Origin: Pseudomonas sp. HN11
GTDB lineage: Bacteria > Pseudomonadota > Gammaproteobacteria > Pseudomonadales > Pseudomonadaceae
Assembly (NCBI RefSeq): GCF_021390155.1
Contig: NZ_CP089985.1
Coordinates: forward strand, 879,001-943,000
Length of the DNA: 64,000 nucleotides
Reading direction: 5' to 3'
The notes below the pieces were generated by a model. The model was not told the DNA's origin. It did not search any database and was given only the letters and a program-made list of their open reading frames with translations. Every line of letters starts with the position of its first letter. The stretch's first letter is position 1. The position numbers and the translations under genes were made by a program. Positions 26,133 through 34,375 of the stretch are shown piece by piece.

Positions 26133-26552
26133 ATGGTCAGTCATGAGGAAGAGCAGGTACAGAATGCTACCGGGTATTTTGAATATCGTTTTGAAGGCGG
26201 GGGGCTTGTAACCCCGCAGTATAAGTACGTATATCTTGAAGAGGGGCCGCCACCGATCCTACCGATATTTAAAGGTCGGGATACTCAAAACGGTATTCGT
26301 GAAACGGGCTTTACCTTTAGATTCGACTCGTATGACTTTTGGGGTGTCAATATTCCTGTCGGTCAGGGATTCCGTGTGGATCATTATTTAGTAGGGGGCC
26401 GTACTGAGGTTACGTCCGGTTCTATTACTGGAATGATAAATTCCTCAGAGAAAGCCGGATTTTTTAAGTTTGATCTCAATGTGGATGTTTCGGGCTCGAC
26501 GACACGCGTCGAAGGGTTCTTTATATTGAAGCAAAACGTTACTGCATTATAA
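26133..26552 (+). CDS. Hypothetical 139-residue protein
   Basis: A small soluble protein of unknown function, with no signal peptide or membrane segment. It is rich in Gly, aromatic and acidic residues and looks beta-rich (ATGYFEYRFEGGGLVTPQYKYV, then AGFFKFDLNVDVSGSTTRVEGFFIL near the end). GGAG lies 9 bases before the ATG. The region from about 25940 to 26640 is noticeably more A+T-rich than prfC, with TA-ending codons, suggesting acquisition by transfer. A terminator follows at 26640-26673. No family was recognised. Confidence 0.6.
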   Translation: MVSHEEEQVQNATGYFEYRFEGGGLVTPQYKYVYLEEGPPPILPIFKGRDTQNGIRETGFTFRFDSYDFWGVNIPVGQGFRVDHYLVGGRTEVTSGSITGMINSSEKAGFFKFDLNVDVSGSTTRVEGFFILKQNVTAL

Positions 26553-26639
26553 TCTCGAAAGGTTCTCTCGCCTGGCTCTGCATTGGGCAACCTGGTGATA
26601 ATGGAAGGTGAGCATCATTAAGATCTTTGCGGTTGAGAG

Positions 26640-26673
26640 AAGGGCGATGCTGTAATGGCTTCGCCCTTTTTTC
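26640..26673 (+). terminator. Rho-independent terminator after hypothetical gene
   Basis: AAGGGCGA and TCGCCCTT form an 8-bp stem with a 13-base loop, followed by a T-run of six or more. It lies about 88 bases after the 139-residue gene. Confidence 0.8.
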
Positions 26674-26692
26674 GGCATTTGAAATGCAATCA

Positions 26693-26720
26693 ACTGTGGG
26701 AGGGGCAAGCCCTCCCACGT
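26693..26720. repeat. REP-like palindrome
   Basis: TGTGGGAGGGGCAAGCCCTCCCAC is a 9-10 bp inverted repeat with a GCAA centre, matching the GTGGGAGGGG variant of Pseudomonas REP elements. Confidence 0.6.
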
Positions 26721-26801
26721 TCTCATCTCTCTAAGGCTGGGAGTTGGCGAAAACCCTGCATCGGGTCTAGCTTTCACACATTGACTGTGAAGGAGACCAC
26801 C

Positions 26802-27047
26802 GTGCGAAATGTTCGATACGTTATTTGTCTGATGCTATTGGCAGGGCCAGTGCTGACAACGCTCCCGGCACTGGCTGGCGATGGCACCCCCCAGTGGAAA
26901 GATACCGGCCCTGTCACCAAGAAAAAGGCCAACGAGGTCAATTCCGGTAGTTGGAAACCGCAGCCCCAACCCACAGATGTCAGGGATCCGGAAAACCCGA
27001 TCAACGAAGGAGAGGATAGTGAGACTTTTGATGACGGCGAAACCTGA
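26802..27047 (+). CDS. Small exported hypothetical protein (81 residues)
   Basis: GTG at 26802 with AAGGAG 6 bases upstream starts an 81-residue protein with a signal peptide (RNVRYVICLMLLAGPVLTTLPALA, cleavage after ALA near residue 24). The mature part is short, polar and acidic (DGTPQWKDTGPVTKKKANEV ... DPENPINEGEDSETFDDGE) with no Cys. The frame is open back to 26655, but the RBS and signal peptide favour this start. Similar tiny periplasmic proteins are common in pseudomonads without known function. Confidence 0.6.
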   Translation: MRNVRYVICLMLLAGPVLTTLPALAGDGTPQWKDTGPVTKKKANEVNSGSWKPQPQPTDVRDPENPINEGEDSETFDDGET

Positions 27048-27061
27048 GATGCAGCGCCAAC

Positions 27062-27112
27062 CCAAAAAGAAGCCCCTCCCGCAAGGTTGATGCGCAACCT
27101 GACGGGAAGGGC
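27062..27112 (-). terminator. Terminator downstream of dppF
   Basis: On the minus strand GCCCTTCCCG..AGGTTG and CAACCT..CGGGAGGGGC pair in an interrupted stem, followed by TTCTTTTTGGG. It lies about 58 bases beyond the dppF stop and would end the long dpp transcript. Confidence 0.7.
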
Positions 27113-27169
27113 TGTAGAACGCTGTATCACTGATCGTTCCCACGCAGCATGGGAGCGATCTCACAAGGC

Positions 27170-28141
27170 TCAGGCCACGAACTGCTCCGCATAATGGCAA
27201 GCCACCTGCCGGTTATCCAACGGCCGCAACTGCGGCTCCTCGGTGCTGCACCGCGCCGTCGCATACGGGCAACGCTTATGGAACGCGCAGCCTGGTGGCG
27301 GGTTCAACGGGTTAGGCAACTCGCCGACAATCTTGATCTTCGGCTTGTTCGGGTCTGGGTGGATGGTCGGGGTGGCCGACAGCAGTGCCTGGGTGTACGG
27401 GTGCAGCGGGCGTGCGTAGATGTCTTCCTTGGGACCGACTTCCACCGGGCGGCCGAGGTACATCACCATCACGTCATCGGCGACGTGCTGCACCACGGCC
27501 AGGTTGTGGGAAATGAACACGTAGGCCGTGTTGAATTCCTGCTGCAGGTCCATGAACAGATTGAGCACCTGAGCCTGGATCGATACGTCCAGTGCGGAGG
27601 TCGGTTCATCCGCCACCAGCACCTTAGGTTGCAGCATCATGGCGCGAGCCAATGCGATTCGCTGGCGCTGACCACCGGAGAACATATGCGGGTAGCGCTG
27701 ATAATGCTCGGGACGCAGGCCCACTTGCTTCATCATTGCCTGCACTTTTTCACGGCGTTCGGTGGCGGACAGGTGGGTGTTGATCAGCAGCGGCTCGCCG
27801 AGTTGATCACCGACTTTCTGGCGCGGATTCAGCGAGGCGTACGGGCTCTGGAACACCATCTGCACATCTTTGCGCAGTTGCCTGCGCTGGGCCTTGTCGG
27901 CACCGGCGACTTCCTGACCGGCGATTTTCAAGGAGCCCGAAGACGGCTCTTCAATCAGCGTGAGGGCACGGGCCAGGGTGGATTTGCCGCAACCCGACTC
28001 GCCTACGACGGCGAGGGTCTTGCCGGCTTCCAGCTCGAAGGACACGCCATTGAGGGCACGCACAGTGGCGTGGCCCTTGAACAGGCCACGTGACACTTCG
28101 TAATGACGGGTGAGGTCGCGGGCGGTAAGAACGACGGCCAT
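27170..28141 (-). CDS. dppF: Dipeptide ABC transporter ATP-binding subunit DppF
   Basis: A 323-residue ABC ATPase of the oligopeptide/dipeptide family. Walker A VGESGCGKSTLARAL near 53, signature FSGGQRQRIALARAM near 156, Walker B VLVADEPTSALDVS, and the C-terminal family segment with a Cys cluster (PPPGCAFHKRCPYATARC) that in Dpp/Opp ATPases binds an iron-sulfur cluster. Its ATG abuts the dppD stop. It works with DppD as the asymmetric ATPase pair driving DppBC. Last gene of the locus. Confidence 0.95.
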   Translation of the reverse strand: MAVVLTARDLTRHYEVSRGLFKGHATVRALNGVSFELEAGKTLAVVGESGCGKSTLARALTLIEEPSSGSLKIAGQEVAGADKAQRRQLRKDVQMVFQSPYASLNPRQKVGDQLGEPLLINTHLSATERREKVQAMMKQVGLRPEHYQRYPHMFSGGQRQRIALARAMMLQPKVLVADEPTSALDVSIQAQVLNLFMDLQQEFNTAYVFISHNLAVVQHVADDVMVMYLGRPVEVGPKEDIYARPLHPYTQALLSATPTIHPDPNKPKIKIVGELPNPLNPPPGCAFHKRCPYATARCSTEEPQLRPLDNRQVACHYAEQFVA

Positions 28142-29109
28142 TACGCCACCTCCTGGTTCAAGGGGTAGAAGCAGCGCGCGAGGCTGTTGGTTTTCGGATC
28201 AAGCCCTGGACGCTGCGCACGGCAGGATTCCTGCACATACGGGCAGCGCGGCGACAGCAGGCAGCCCTGCGGACGGTCGTAGCGACCTGGAACGATGCCC
28301 GGCAGCGTGGCCAGGCGCGTGGCGCCCAAGCTGTGCTCGGGGATTGCCTTGAGCAGTGCTTCGCTGTACGGGTGCGCCGGAATGTCGAACAACTGAGGCA
28401 CCTGGCCGACTTCCACGGCTTGGCCTGCGTACATCACGCACACGCGCTGGGCGGTTTCCGCCACGACCGCGAGGTCATGGGTGATCAGCACCAGGCCCAT
28501 GTTCTGTTCTTTCTGCAGGGCCAGCAGCAGCTCCATGATCTGCGCCTGGATGGTCACGTCCAACGCAGTGGTCGGCTCGTCCGCGATCAGCAGTTTCGGC
28601 TCGCCGGCAATCGCCATGGCGATGGCTACACGCTGGCTCATACCACCGGACAGTTGGTGCGGGTAGGCATCCATACGGCTGGCAGCGCCTGGGATTTCCA
28701 CTTTTTCCAACAGCTCGATGGCACGCTTGCGCGCTTGTTTTCCTGACATTTTCAGGTGCAGGCGCAGCACTTCTTCAATCTGGAAACCCACCGTGTAACT
28801 GGGGTTCAGCGCGGTCATCGGGTCCTGGAACACCATCGCCAGGTCTTTGCCGACGATCTGGCGGCGCTGACGGTTGCTCAACTTGAGCATGTCCTTGCCG
28901 TCGAAGTTCAGGGCGTCGGCGGTGACGATGCCGGGGTGCTCGATCAGGCCCATCAGCGCCATCATGGTCACGGATTTGCCCGAGCCCGACTCGCCAACGA
29001 TCGCCAGTACCTCGCCTTTGTCGACCTTGAGGTCGAGGCCATCGACCACCGGCACGGCGGTCTTGTCGCCGAAGCGCACGTTGAGATTCTTGATTTCTAA
29101 CAGTGACAT
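28141..29109 (-). CDS. dppD: Dipeptide ABC transporter ATP-binding subunit DppD
   Basis: A 322-residue ABC ATPase. Walker [19 protein letters not shown] near 42, signature [14 protein letters not shown] near 155, Walker [15 protein letters not shown], and the C-terminal Cys-rich family motif [15 protein letters not shown] near 285-300. ATG at 29109 has GGAG 7 bases upstream; the longer frame to 29169 adds unrelated residues inside the neighbouring dppC end. It partners with DppF. Confidence 0.95.
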   Translation of the reverse strand: MSLLEIKNLNVRFGDKTAVPVVDGLDLKVDKGEVLAIVGESGSGKSVTMMALMGLIEHPGIVTADALNFDGKDMLKLSNRQRRQIVGKDLAMVFQDPMTALNPSYTVGFQIEEVLRLHLKMSGKQARKRAIELLEKVEIPGAASRMDAYPHQLSGGMSQRVAIAMAIAGEPKLLIADEPTTALDVTIQAQIMELLLALQKEQNMGLVLITHDLAVVAETAQRVCVMYAGQAVEVGQVPQLFDIPAHPYSEALLKAIPEHSLGATRLATLPGIVPGRYDRPQGCLLSPRCPYVQESCRAQRPGLDPKTNSLARCFYPLNQEVA

Positions 29110-29119
29110 GGGAATCTCC

Positions 29120-30037
29120 TCAGGCGGCGTTCTTGAGTTTCGGGTCCAGCGCGTCGCGCAAGCCGTCACCCATCAAGTTGATTGCCAGCACGCTGAGCAA
29201 AATGGTCAAACCAGGCAAGCTCACCACCCACCAGGCGCGTTCGATGTAGTCACGGGCCGAAGCCAGCATGGTGCCCCACTCCGGGGTTGGCGGTTGTACG
29301 CCAAGACCAAGGAAGCCGAGGGCCGCAGCATCGAGGATTGCCGACGAGAAGCTCAAGGTGGCCTGAACGATCAGCGGCGCCATGCAGTTGGGCAGCACGG
29401 TGATGAACATCAGGCGTGGCAGGCCGGCGCCGGCGAGGCGGGCGGCGGTCACGTAGTCACGGTTCAGTTCGCCCATCACCGCCGCGCGGGTCAGACGGAC
29501 GTAGGACGGCAGCGACACGATGGCGATGGCGATCACGGTGTTGATCAGGCCAGGGCCGAGGATCGCGACAATGGCAACAGCCAGCAGCAGCGAGGGCAGG
29601 GCCAGCATGATGTCCATCAGACGCATGATGGTCGGACCGAGCAAGCGCGGGAAAAAGCCGGCGAACAGGCCCAGCAGGATGCCCGGGATCAGCGACATCA
29701 CCACCGACGACAAGCCTATCAGCAACGACAGGCGCGAGCCCTGGATCAGGCGCGACAGCAGGTCACGGCCCAGCTCGTCGGTGCCGAGCAGGAACTGCAT
29801 CTGGCCACCTTCCAGCCAGGCTGGCGGGGTCAGCAGGAAATCGCGGTATTGCTCGCTCGGATTATGCGGCGCAACCCAGGGTGCGAAGATCGCGCAGAAC
29901 ACGATCAGCAACATGAACAGCAGGCCGGCAACGGCGCCTTTGTTCTTGGAGAAGGCTTGCCAGAATTCTTTGTACGGGGACGGGTACAGCAGGCTTTGAT
30001 CGACTGCTGACACTGGAGTAGGTGTGGTCATGGTCAT
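29120..30037 (-). CDS. dppC: Dipeptide ABC transporter permease DppC
   Basis: A 305-residue inner-membrane permease. The N-terminal cytoplasmic part ([19 protein letters not shown]) precedes the first helix ([21 protein letters not shown]). The DppC/OppC-type segment [21 protein letters not shown] is near 90-110, about five further helices follow, and the EAA loop is [23 protein letters not shown] near 195-215. The C-terminus reads [18 protein letters not shown], typical of the family. It lies 4 bases after dppB and 10 before dppD. Confidence 0.95.
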   Translation of the reverse strand: MTMTTPTPVSAVDQSLLYPSPYKEFWQAFSKNKGAVAGLLFMLLIVFCAIFAPWVAPHNPSEQYRDFLLTPPAWLEGGQMQFLLGTDELGRDLLSRLIQGSRLSLLIGLSSVVMSLIPGILLGLFAGFFPRLLGPTIMRLMDIMLALPSLLLAVAIVAILGPGLINTVIAIAIVSLPSYVRLTRAAVMGELNRDYVTAARLAGAGLPRLMFITVLPNCMAPLIVQATLSFSSAILDAAALGFLGLGVQPPTPEWGTMLASARDYIERAWWVVSLPGLTILLSVLAINLMGDGLRDALDPKLKNAA

Positions 30038-30041
30038 GATC

Positions 30042-31052
30042 TCAGCGCTGGTGACGGATGCGTGGGTTGGCGAAGCCGTAGAGGATATCCACCACGAAGT
30101 TCACCAGGATAACCAGGCAGGCGATCAGCAGGATGCCGTTCTGCACCACCGGGTAGTCCCGCGCGCCAATGGCTTCAATCAGCCATTTGCCGATGCCGGG
30201 CCAGGAGAAGATGGTTTCGGTCAAAACCGCACCGGCCAGCAGGGTGCCGACTTGCAGGCCGACCACGGTCAGTACCGGGATCAGCGCGTTACGCAGGCCG
30301 TGCACAAACACCACGCGCGCCGGCGACAGGCCTTTGGCCTTGGCGGTGCGGATGTAGTCTTCACGCAATACTTCGAGCATCGACGAACGGGTCATCCGCG
30401 CAATCACCGCCAGCGGGATGGTACCCAGCACGATGGCCGGCAGGATCAGGTGGTGCAGGGCGTCCCAGAACGCGTCCGGCTCGTCGGCCAGCAGGGTGTC
30501 GATCAGCATGAAGCCGGTGCGCGGCTCGATGTCGTAGAGCAGGTCGATACGCCCGGAAACCGGAGTCCAGCCCAGGCTGACCGAGAAGAACATGATCAGG
30601 ATCAGGCCCCACCAGAAGATCGGCATCGAGTATCCCGCCAGGGAGATGCCCATCACCCCATGGTCGAACAGGGATCCTCGCTTCAAGGCCGCGATCACCC
30701 CGGCCAACAGGCCCAGGATACCGGCGAACAGCAGGGCGGCCATGGACAGTTCCAGGGTCGCCGGGAAGAGTGCGGTGAATTCGGTCCACACGCTGGTGCG
30801 AGTACGCAGCGATTCGCCAAGGTCACCCTGGGCGAGTTTGCCGACGTAATCCAGGTATTGCGCATACAGCGGCTTGTTAAGGCCGAGGCGTTCCATTGCC
30901 TGTGCGTGCATCTCGGGGTCGACGCGCCGCTCGCCCATCATGACTTCGACGGGGTCGCCAGGGATCATGCGAATCAACGCAAACGTGAGCAACGTTATGC
31001 CGAAAAACGTGGGGATCAGTAACCCCAGTCGGCGGGCAATAAAACTAAACAT
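30042..31052 (-). CDS. dppB: Dipeptide ABC transporter permease DppB
   Basis: A 336-residue permease beginning MFSFIARRLGLLIPTFFGITLLTF, the canonical DppB N-terminus, with the periplasmic stretch RMIPGDPVEVMMGERRVDPE next. Six membrane segments are visible, and the EAA loop is YIRTAKAKGLSPARVVFVHGLRN near 245-270. ATG 31052 has GAGG about 12 bases upstream; the frame to 31097 adds residues without homology. A hairpin at 31089-31114 separates it from the binding-protein gene upstream. Confidence 0.95.
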   Translation of the reverse strand: MFSFIARRLGLLIPTFFGITLLTFALIRMIPGDPVEVMMGERRVDPEMHAQAMERLGLNKPLYAQYLDYVGKLAQGDLGESLRTRTSVWTEFTALFPATLELSMAALLFAGILGLLAGVIAALKRGSLFDHGVMGISLAGYSMPIFWWGLILIMFFSVSLGWTPVSGRIDLLYDIEPRTGFMLIDTLLADEPDAFWDALHHLILPAIVLGTIPLAVIARMTRSSMLEVLREDYIRTAKAKGLSPARVVFVHGLRNALIPVLTVVGLQVGTLLAGAVLTETIFSWPGIGKWLIEAIGARDYPVVQNGILLIACLVILVNFVVDILYGFANPRIRHQR

Positions 31053-31088
31053 CTTGTTGTTTACCTCAATCAGCCGGTTAGGCAGGTC

Positions 31089-31114
31089 CGGCACCACCCG
31101 GGTGGGCGGTGCCG
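31089..31114 (-). promoter_or_regulatory. Intercistronic hairpin between dppA copy and dppB
   Basis: CGGCACC and GGTGCCG form a 7-bp stem around a CCCGGGTGGG-containing loop in the 76-base gap. Such stems often stabilise the upstream binding-protein mRNA or partly stop transcription, so the binding protein is made in excess. No U-run is present. Confidence 0.45.
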
Positions 31115-31128
31115 AGCGTTTCTCTTAT

Positions 31129-32727
31129 TTACTTCACCTGGGTAGTGGCGAAGTTATTTGTCGTCAGTGGGCTTTGGGTATAACCCTCTACGTTCTTGCG
31201 CATGGCGGTGAACATTTTCGGGTAAGCCATGGGAATCCACGGTTGGTCCTTGTCGAAAACGTCCAATGCTTGTTCATAGAGTGCCGCGCGCTGGGTCGGT
31301 TCAGCATCAGCACGGGCCTTGTCGATCAAGTCTTGAAACTCTTTGTTACACCAGCGGGCGTAGTTTTCGCCGTTTTTCGCTGCATCGCAACTCAGGTTCG
31401 GCGTGAGGAAGTTATCCGGGTCGCCGTTATCCCCCGCCCAACCGGCGGAAACCATGTCGTGCTCACCGTTTTTAGCACGTTTGAGCATTTCGCCCCATTC
31501 CATGACTTTGATATTCACCTTCAGGCCGATCTGCGCCAGATCCGCCTGCATGCGCTGGGCGCCGAGCATCGGGTTAGGGTTGGTCGGGCCGCCGCCGTTA
31601 CGGGTGAACAGAGTGAACTCTGTGCCTTCCGGCACACCGGCTTCCTTGAGCAGGGCGCGGGCCTTGTCGAGGTCACGTGGCGGGTTTTTCAGCTTGTCGC
31701 TGAAGCCCAGCAGGGTGTTTGGATAAGGGGCGGTGGCATCCACTGCATTGCCTTTGCCGTACAGGGATTCGTTATAGCCTTTCTTGTCGAACGCGATGTT
31801 GATTGCGTGGCGTACCCGTGCGTCGCTCATGTACTTGTGGGTGGTGTTCAGCGCGGTGTAGGCGGTGGTCATCGCCGCCAGTTCCGCCACCTTCAGGTTC
31901 GGGTCGGCCTTCATGCTCGGCACGTCATCCGGTTTCGGATACAGCGCGATCTGGCACTCGTTGGCCTTGAGCTTTTGCAGACGCACGTTGTTGTCGGTGG
32001 TAATCGCCAGGATCAGCGGATCAGCCGGCGGCTTGCCACGGAAGTAATCCGGGTTGGCCTTGAAGCGCACCTGGGCGTCCTTGGCATAGCGGGTGAAGAT
32101 GAACGGCCCGGTGCCGATCGGCTTGGCATTCAGGTCATCGGTCTTGCCGGACTTGAGCAACTGGTCAGCATACTCGGCGGAGTGAATCGAGGAGAACGCC
32201 ATGGCCAGGTCGGCCAAAAACGGTGCTTCAGGGCGGGTCAGGGTAAAGACGACAGTGTGATCGTCGATCTTTTCTACGCTCTTGAGCAGTTCCTTGAAGC
32301 CCATGCTTTCGAAGTAGGGGTAGCCCACGTTGGACTTTTTATGCCACGGGTGATTCGGGTCCAGCTGGCGCTGGAAACTCCAAAGCACGTCGTCGGCGTT
32401 CATGTTGCGCGTGGGCTTGAAGTAGTCGGTGGTGTGGAACTTGATGTCGTCACGCAGGTGAAAGGTGTAGGTCAGGCCATCGGCGCTGATCTCGGGCAGG
32501 TCTTTGGCCAGCGCGGGGATCACTTCGGTGGTGCCGGGCTTGAAGTCTACCAGGCGGTTGAACATGGTTTCAGCCGCGGCGTCAGCGGTCACGGCGGTGG
32601 TGTATAGCACCGGGTCGAAACCTTCCGGACTGGCTTCGGTGCAGACCACCAGTGGTTTGGCCGAAACGCCGATCGCCACGCTCAACAGCGCGGCAGCCAT
32701 GGCGGCTTGTAGTGGGAGCAATTTCAT
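31129..32727 (-). CDS. dppA: Family-5 peptide-binding protein, copy next to dppB (dppA4 position)
   Basis: A 532-residue periplasmic solute-binding protein for peptides. Signal peptide at the start (KLLPLQAAMAAALLSVAIGVSA, cleavage near 23), then LVVCTEASPEGFDPVLYTT. Family motifs include LTYTFHLRDDIKFHTTDYFKPTRNMNADDV (near 95-122) and GAGWAGDNGDPDNFL-type residues (AGWAGDNGDPDNF near 427). ATG 32727 fits the signal peptide. It is the most divergent of the four binding proteins in the locus and sits directly before dppBCDF, so it is the likeliest standard partner of the permease. Confidence 0.92.
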   Translation of the reverse strand: MKLLPLQAAMAAALLSVAIGVSAKPLVVCTEASPEGFDPVLYTTAVTADAAAETMFNRLVDFKPGTTEVIPALAKDLPEISADGLTYTFHLRDDIKFHTTDYFKPTRNMNADDVLWSFQRQLDPNHPWHKKSNVGYPYFESMGFKELLKSVEKIDDHTVVFTLTRPEAPFLADLAMAFSSIHSAEYADQLLKSGKTDDLNAKPIGTGPFIFTRYAKDAQVRFKANPDYFRGKPPADPLILAITTDNNVRLQKLKANECQIALYPKPDDVPSMKADPNLKVAELAAMTTAYTALNTTHKYMSDARVRHAINIAFDKKGYNESLYGKGNAVDATAPYPNTLLGFSDKLKNPPRDLDKARALLKEAGVPEGTEFTLFTRNGGGPTNPNPMLGAQRMQADLAQIGLKVNIKVMEWGEMLKRAKNGEHDMVSAGWAGDNGDPDNFLTPNLSCDAAKNGENYARWCNKEFQDLIDKARADAEPTQRAALYEQALDVFDKDQPWIPMAYPKMFTAMRKNVEGYTQSPLTTNNFATTQVK

Positions 32728-32768
32728 TCGGAGCCCTCTGCAATCGATGGGACCAGACAAACGTAGAC

Positions 32769-32791
32769 GGCGGGCTCGTCCTGAGCCCGCC
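32769..32791 (-). terminator. Hairpin after the porin gene
   Basis: GGCGGGCTC and GAGCCCGCC form a perfect 9-bp stem with a 5-base loop, 17 bases beyond the porin stop. There is no U-run, so it may stabilise the porin mRNA rather than end transcription. Confidence 0.45.
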
Positions 32792-32807
32792 GCTTACTTG
32801 GCGCTGA

Positions 32808-34205
32808 TTAAAGAATGTTGAACGGGATGGTGGTGACCAGGCGGAACTCTTTGATGTTGCCGTCAGCTTGTTGCGCGCTGGCGCGGTGAGTCACGTAGGT
32901 GCCACGGATGGTCGTGGCCTTGAGCGGGCCGCTCTGAATTGCGTAGGAAGTACCAACGCCGTATTCCTGGTGTTTCTCACCGTCCATGAGGCGCAGGTCG
33001 CTGCGCGATACGCCGGCTTCGCCGTAGGCGGTGCCGTTGTAGTGAGTACCGTCGATGCCCCAACCGCGAGCCGAGTAGACGTTGAACTTCAGGCCTGGTA
33101 CGCCGTATTCGGCCATGTTGATGGCGTAGGCGATCTGGAAAGACTTCTCGTTCGGGCTGTTGAAGTCCGAAGTCAGGGAGTTGGCCAGGTAGATGCCGTT
33201 GGTCTCGTGCAGGTAGTCGAAGTACTCGTCACCGTTCACTTCCTGGTACGAGAAGGTCAGGCTGTGGGCCTGGTGGGTCAAGCCCAGGGACAACGAGTAG
33301 GTATCGTTGTCGATGTTGCCCATCTTCTTGCTGCCGGTGTCGGTGGTCTTGTAGTAGTTCAGGCCGGTGGTCAGTGCCAGCGTCTGAGCATCACCCAGTT
33401 CGTGGGTAGCGCCGAAGTAGTACTGGTTCCAGAAGTCTTCGACGTTGGCGGCGAACACGCTGGTTTTCAGGCTCTTGAACGGCTGGTAGTTGAAGCCCAG
33501 GGTTTTGACCTTGTCGGTTTCCTGGCCATTGCCGTATTCGGAACGGAATTTCGACAGGCTCTGCTCGGTACGCGGCGAAACGCGATCGAAGATACCGCCC
33601 TGGAACGATAGGTTGCTGAACTCTTCGCTGTTGAAGCTCACGCCTTCAAAGCTCGAAGGCAGGGCACGGTTGCCGATGGTGTCGACGATACCGGTGCTGA
33701 AGTTCTGGCGACCGGCGGTCAAGGTGGTGTTGGAGACACGGAACTTGACGTTGGCCAGGCCCAGCTTGCTCCACTGGCCTACAGCGTCGCCGCCGGAATC
33801 CGCCAGGGTACGGTTGGAGCCGCCGGCGATATCTTTGCGATCGCGGTCGAGGGCGATGAAGTTGTAGGCAGCGACTTCAGTGCTGACCCCGACAGTGCCT
33901 TGGGTGAAGCCCGAGGTGTAGTTGAGGATGGTGCCCTGGGCCCAGTTGATACGGCGGGAGATCGGCGTCTTCACACCGTCTTTGCGGTAGCTGAAGCGGT
34001 CGTTGCGAAACTTCATTTCGTTCGCATACCAGTTGCGAGTGGTACCGCCCAGGCTTTGACCGTCGATAAAGCCTTTGGCCTCGCTTTGCGCGCTGGTGCC
34101 GGCCAGGGTGGTCGGAACGAAGTCCTGGCTGGCGGGTTCCGCGTAGGCGGTGGCCGTGATGCTGCTGATGGCCAGGGCCAGAAGCGCTTTGCTGCTCAGT
34201 TTCAT
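32808..34205 (-). CDS. opdP: OprD-family outer-membrane porin (OpdP-like)
   Basis: A 465-residue 18-strand porin of the OprD family. Signal peptide KLSSKALLALAISSITATAYAE (cleavage near 22). Then comes FVPTTLAGTSAQSEAKGFIDGQSLGGTTRNWYANE, the usual OprD start, with ARG/aromatic strands such as DGVKTPISRRINWAQGTILNYTSGFTQG. The C-terminus ends with the outer-membrane signature EFRLVTTIPFNIL. ATG 34205 has AAGGAG 7 bases upstream. Its place inside a dpp locus matches opdP of P. aeruginosa as I recall it, where it admits glycine-glutamate dipeptides and arginine; the same role is inferred here. Confidence 0.88.
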   Translation of the reverse strand: MKLSSKALLALAISSITATAYAEPASQDFVPTTLAGTSAQSEAKGFIDGQSLGGTTRNWYANEMKFRNDRFSYRKDGVKTPISRRINWAQGTILNYTSGFTQGTVGVSTEVAAYNFIALDRDRKDIAGGSNRTLADSGGDAVGQWSKLGLANVKFRVSNTTLTAGRQNFSTGIVDTIGNRALPSSFEGVSFNSEEFSNLSFQGGIFDRVSPRTEQSLSKFRSEYGNGQETDKVKTLGFNYQPFKSLKTSVFAANVEDFWNQYYFGATHELGDAQTLALTTGLNYYKTTDTGSKKMGNIDNDTYSLSLGLTHQAHSLTFSYQEVNGDEYFDYLHETNGIYLANSLTSDFNSPNEKSFQIAYAINMAEYGVPGLKFNVYSARGWGIDGTHYNGTAYGEAGVSRSDLRLMDGEKHQEYGVGTSYAIQSGPLKATTIRGTYVTHRASAQQADGNIKEFRLVTTIPFNIL

Positions 34206-34375
34206 TGATGAAGCTCCTTTGGTTCTCTTTTTAATGCCGGTCTTTTTTGGTGATCCGGCTATTGGGTGTGTAACTCTTTTCAAGCCTTGCAAACGTTTGC
34301 CGTAGGAAAAATCCTAATAAATGGCTGCACGTTTGCTGGAGAGCCACATCGCTCTCCTGCAATCCGGTTATTTTC

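Noticed and set aside
30874..32607. 577-codon plus-strand frame opposite dppB and dppA
   Set aside because: Antisense shadow of two well-supported genes; low-complexity composition and no RBS.
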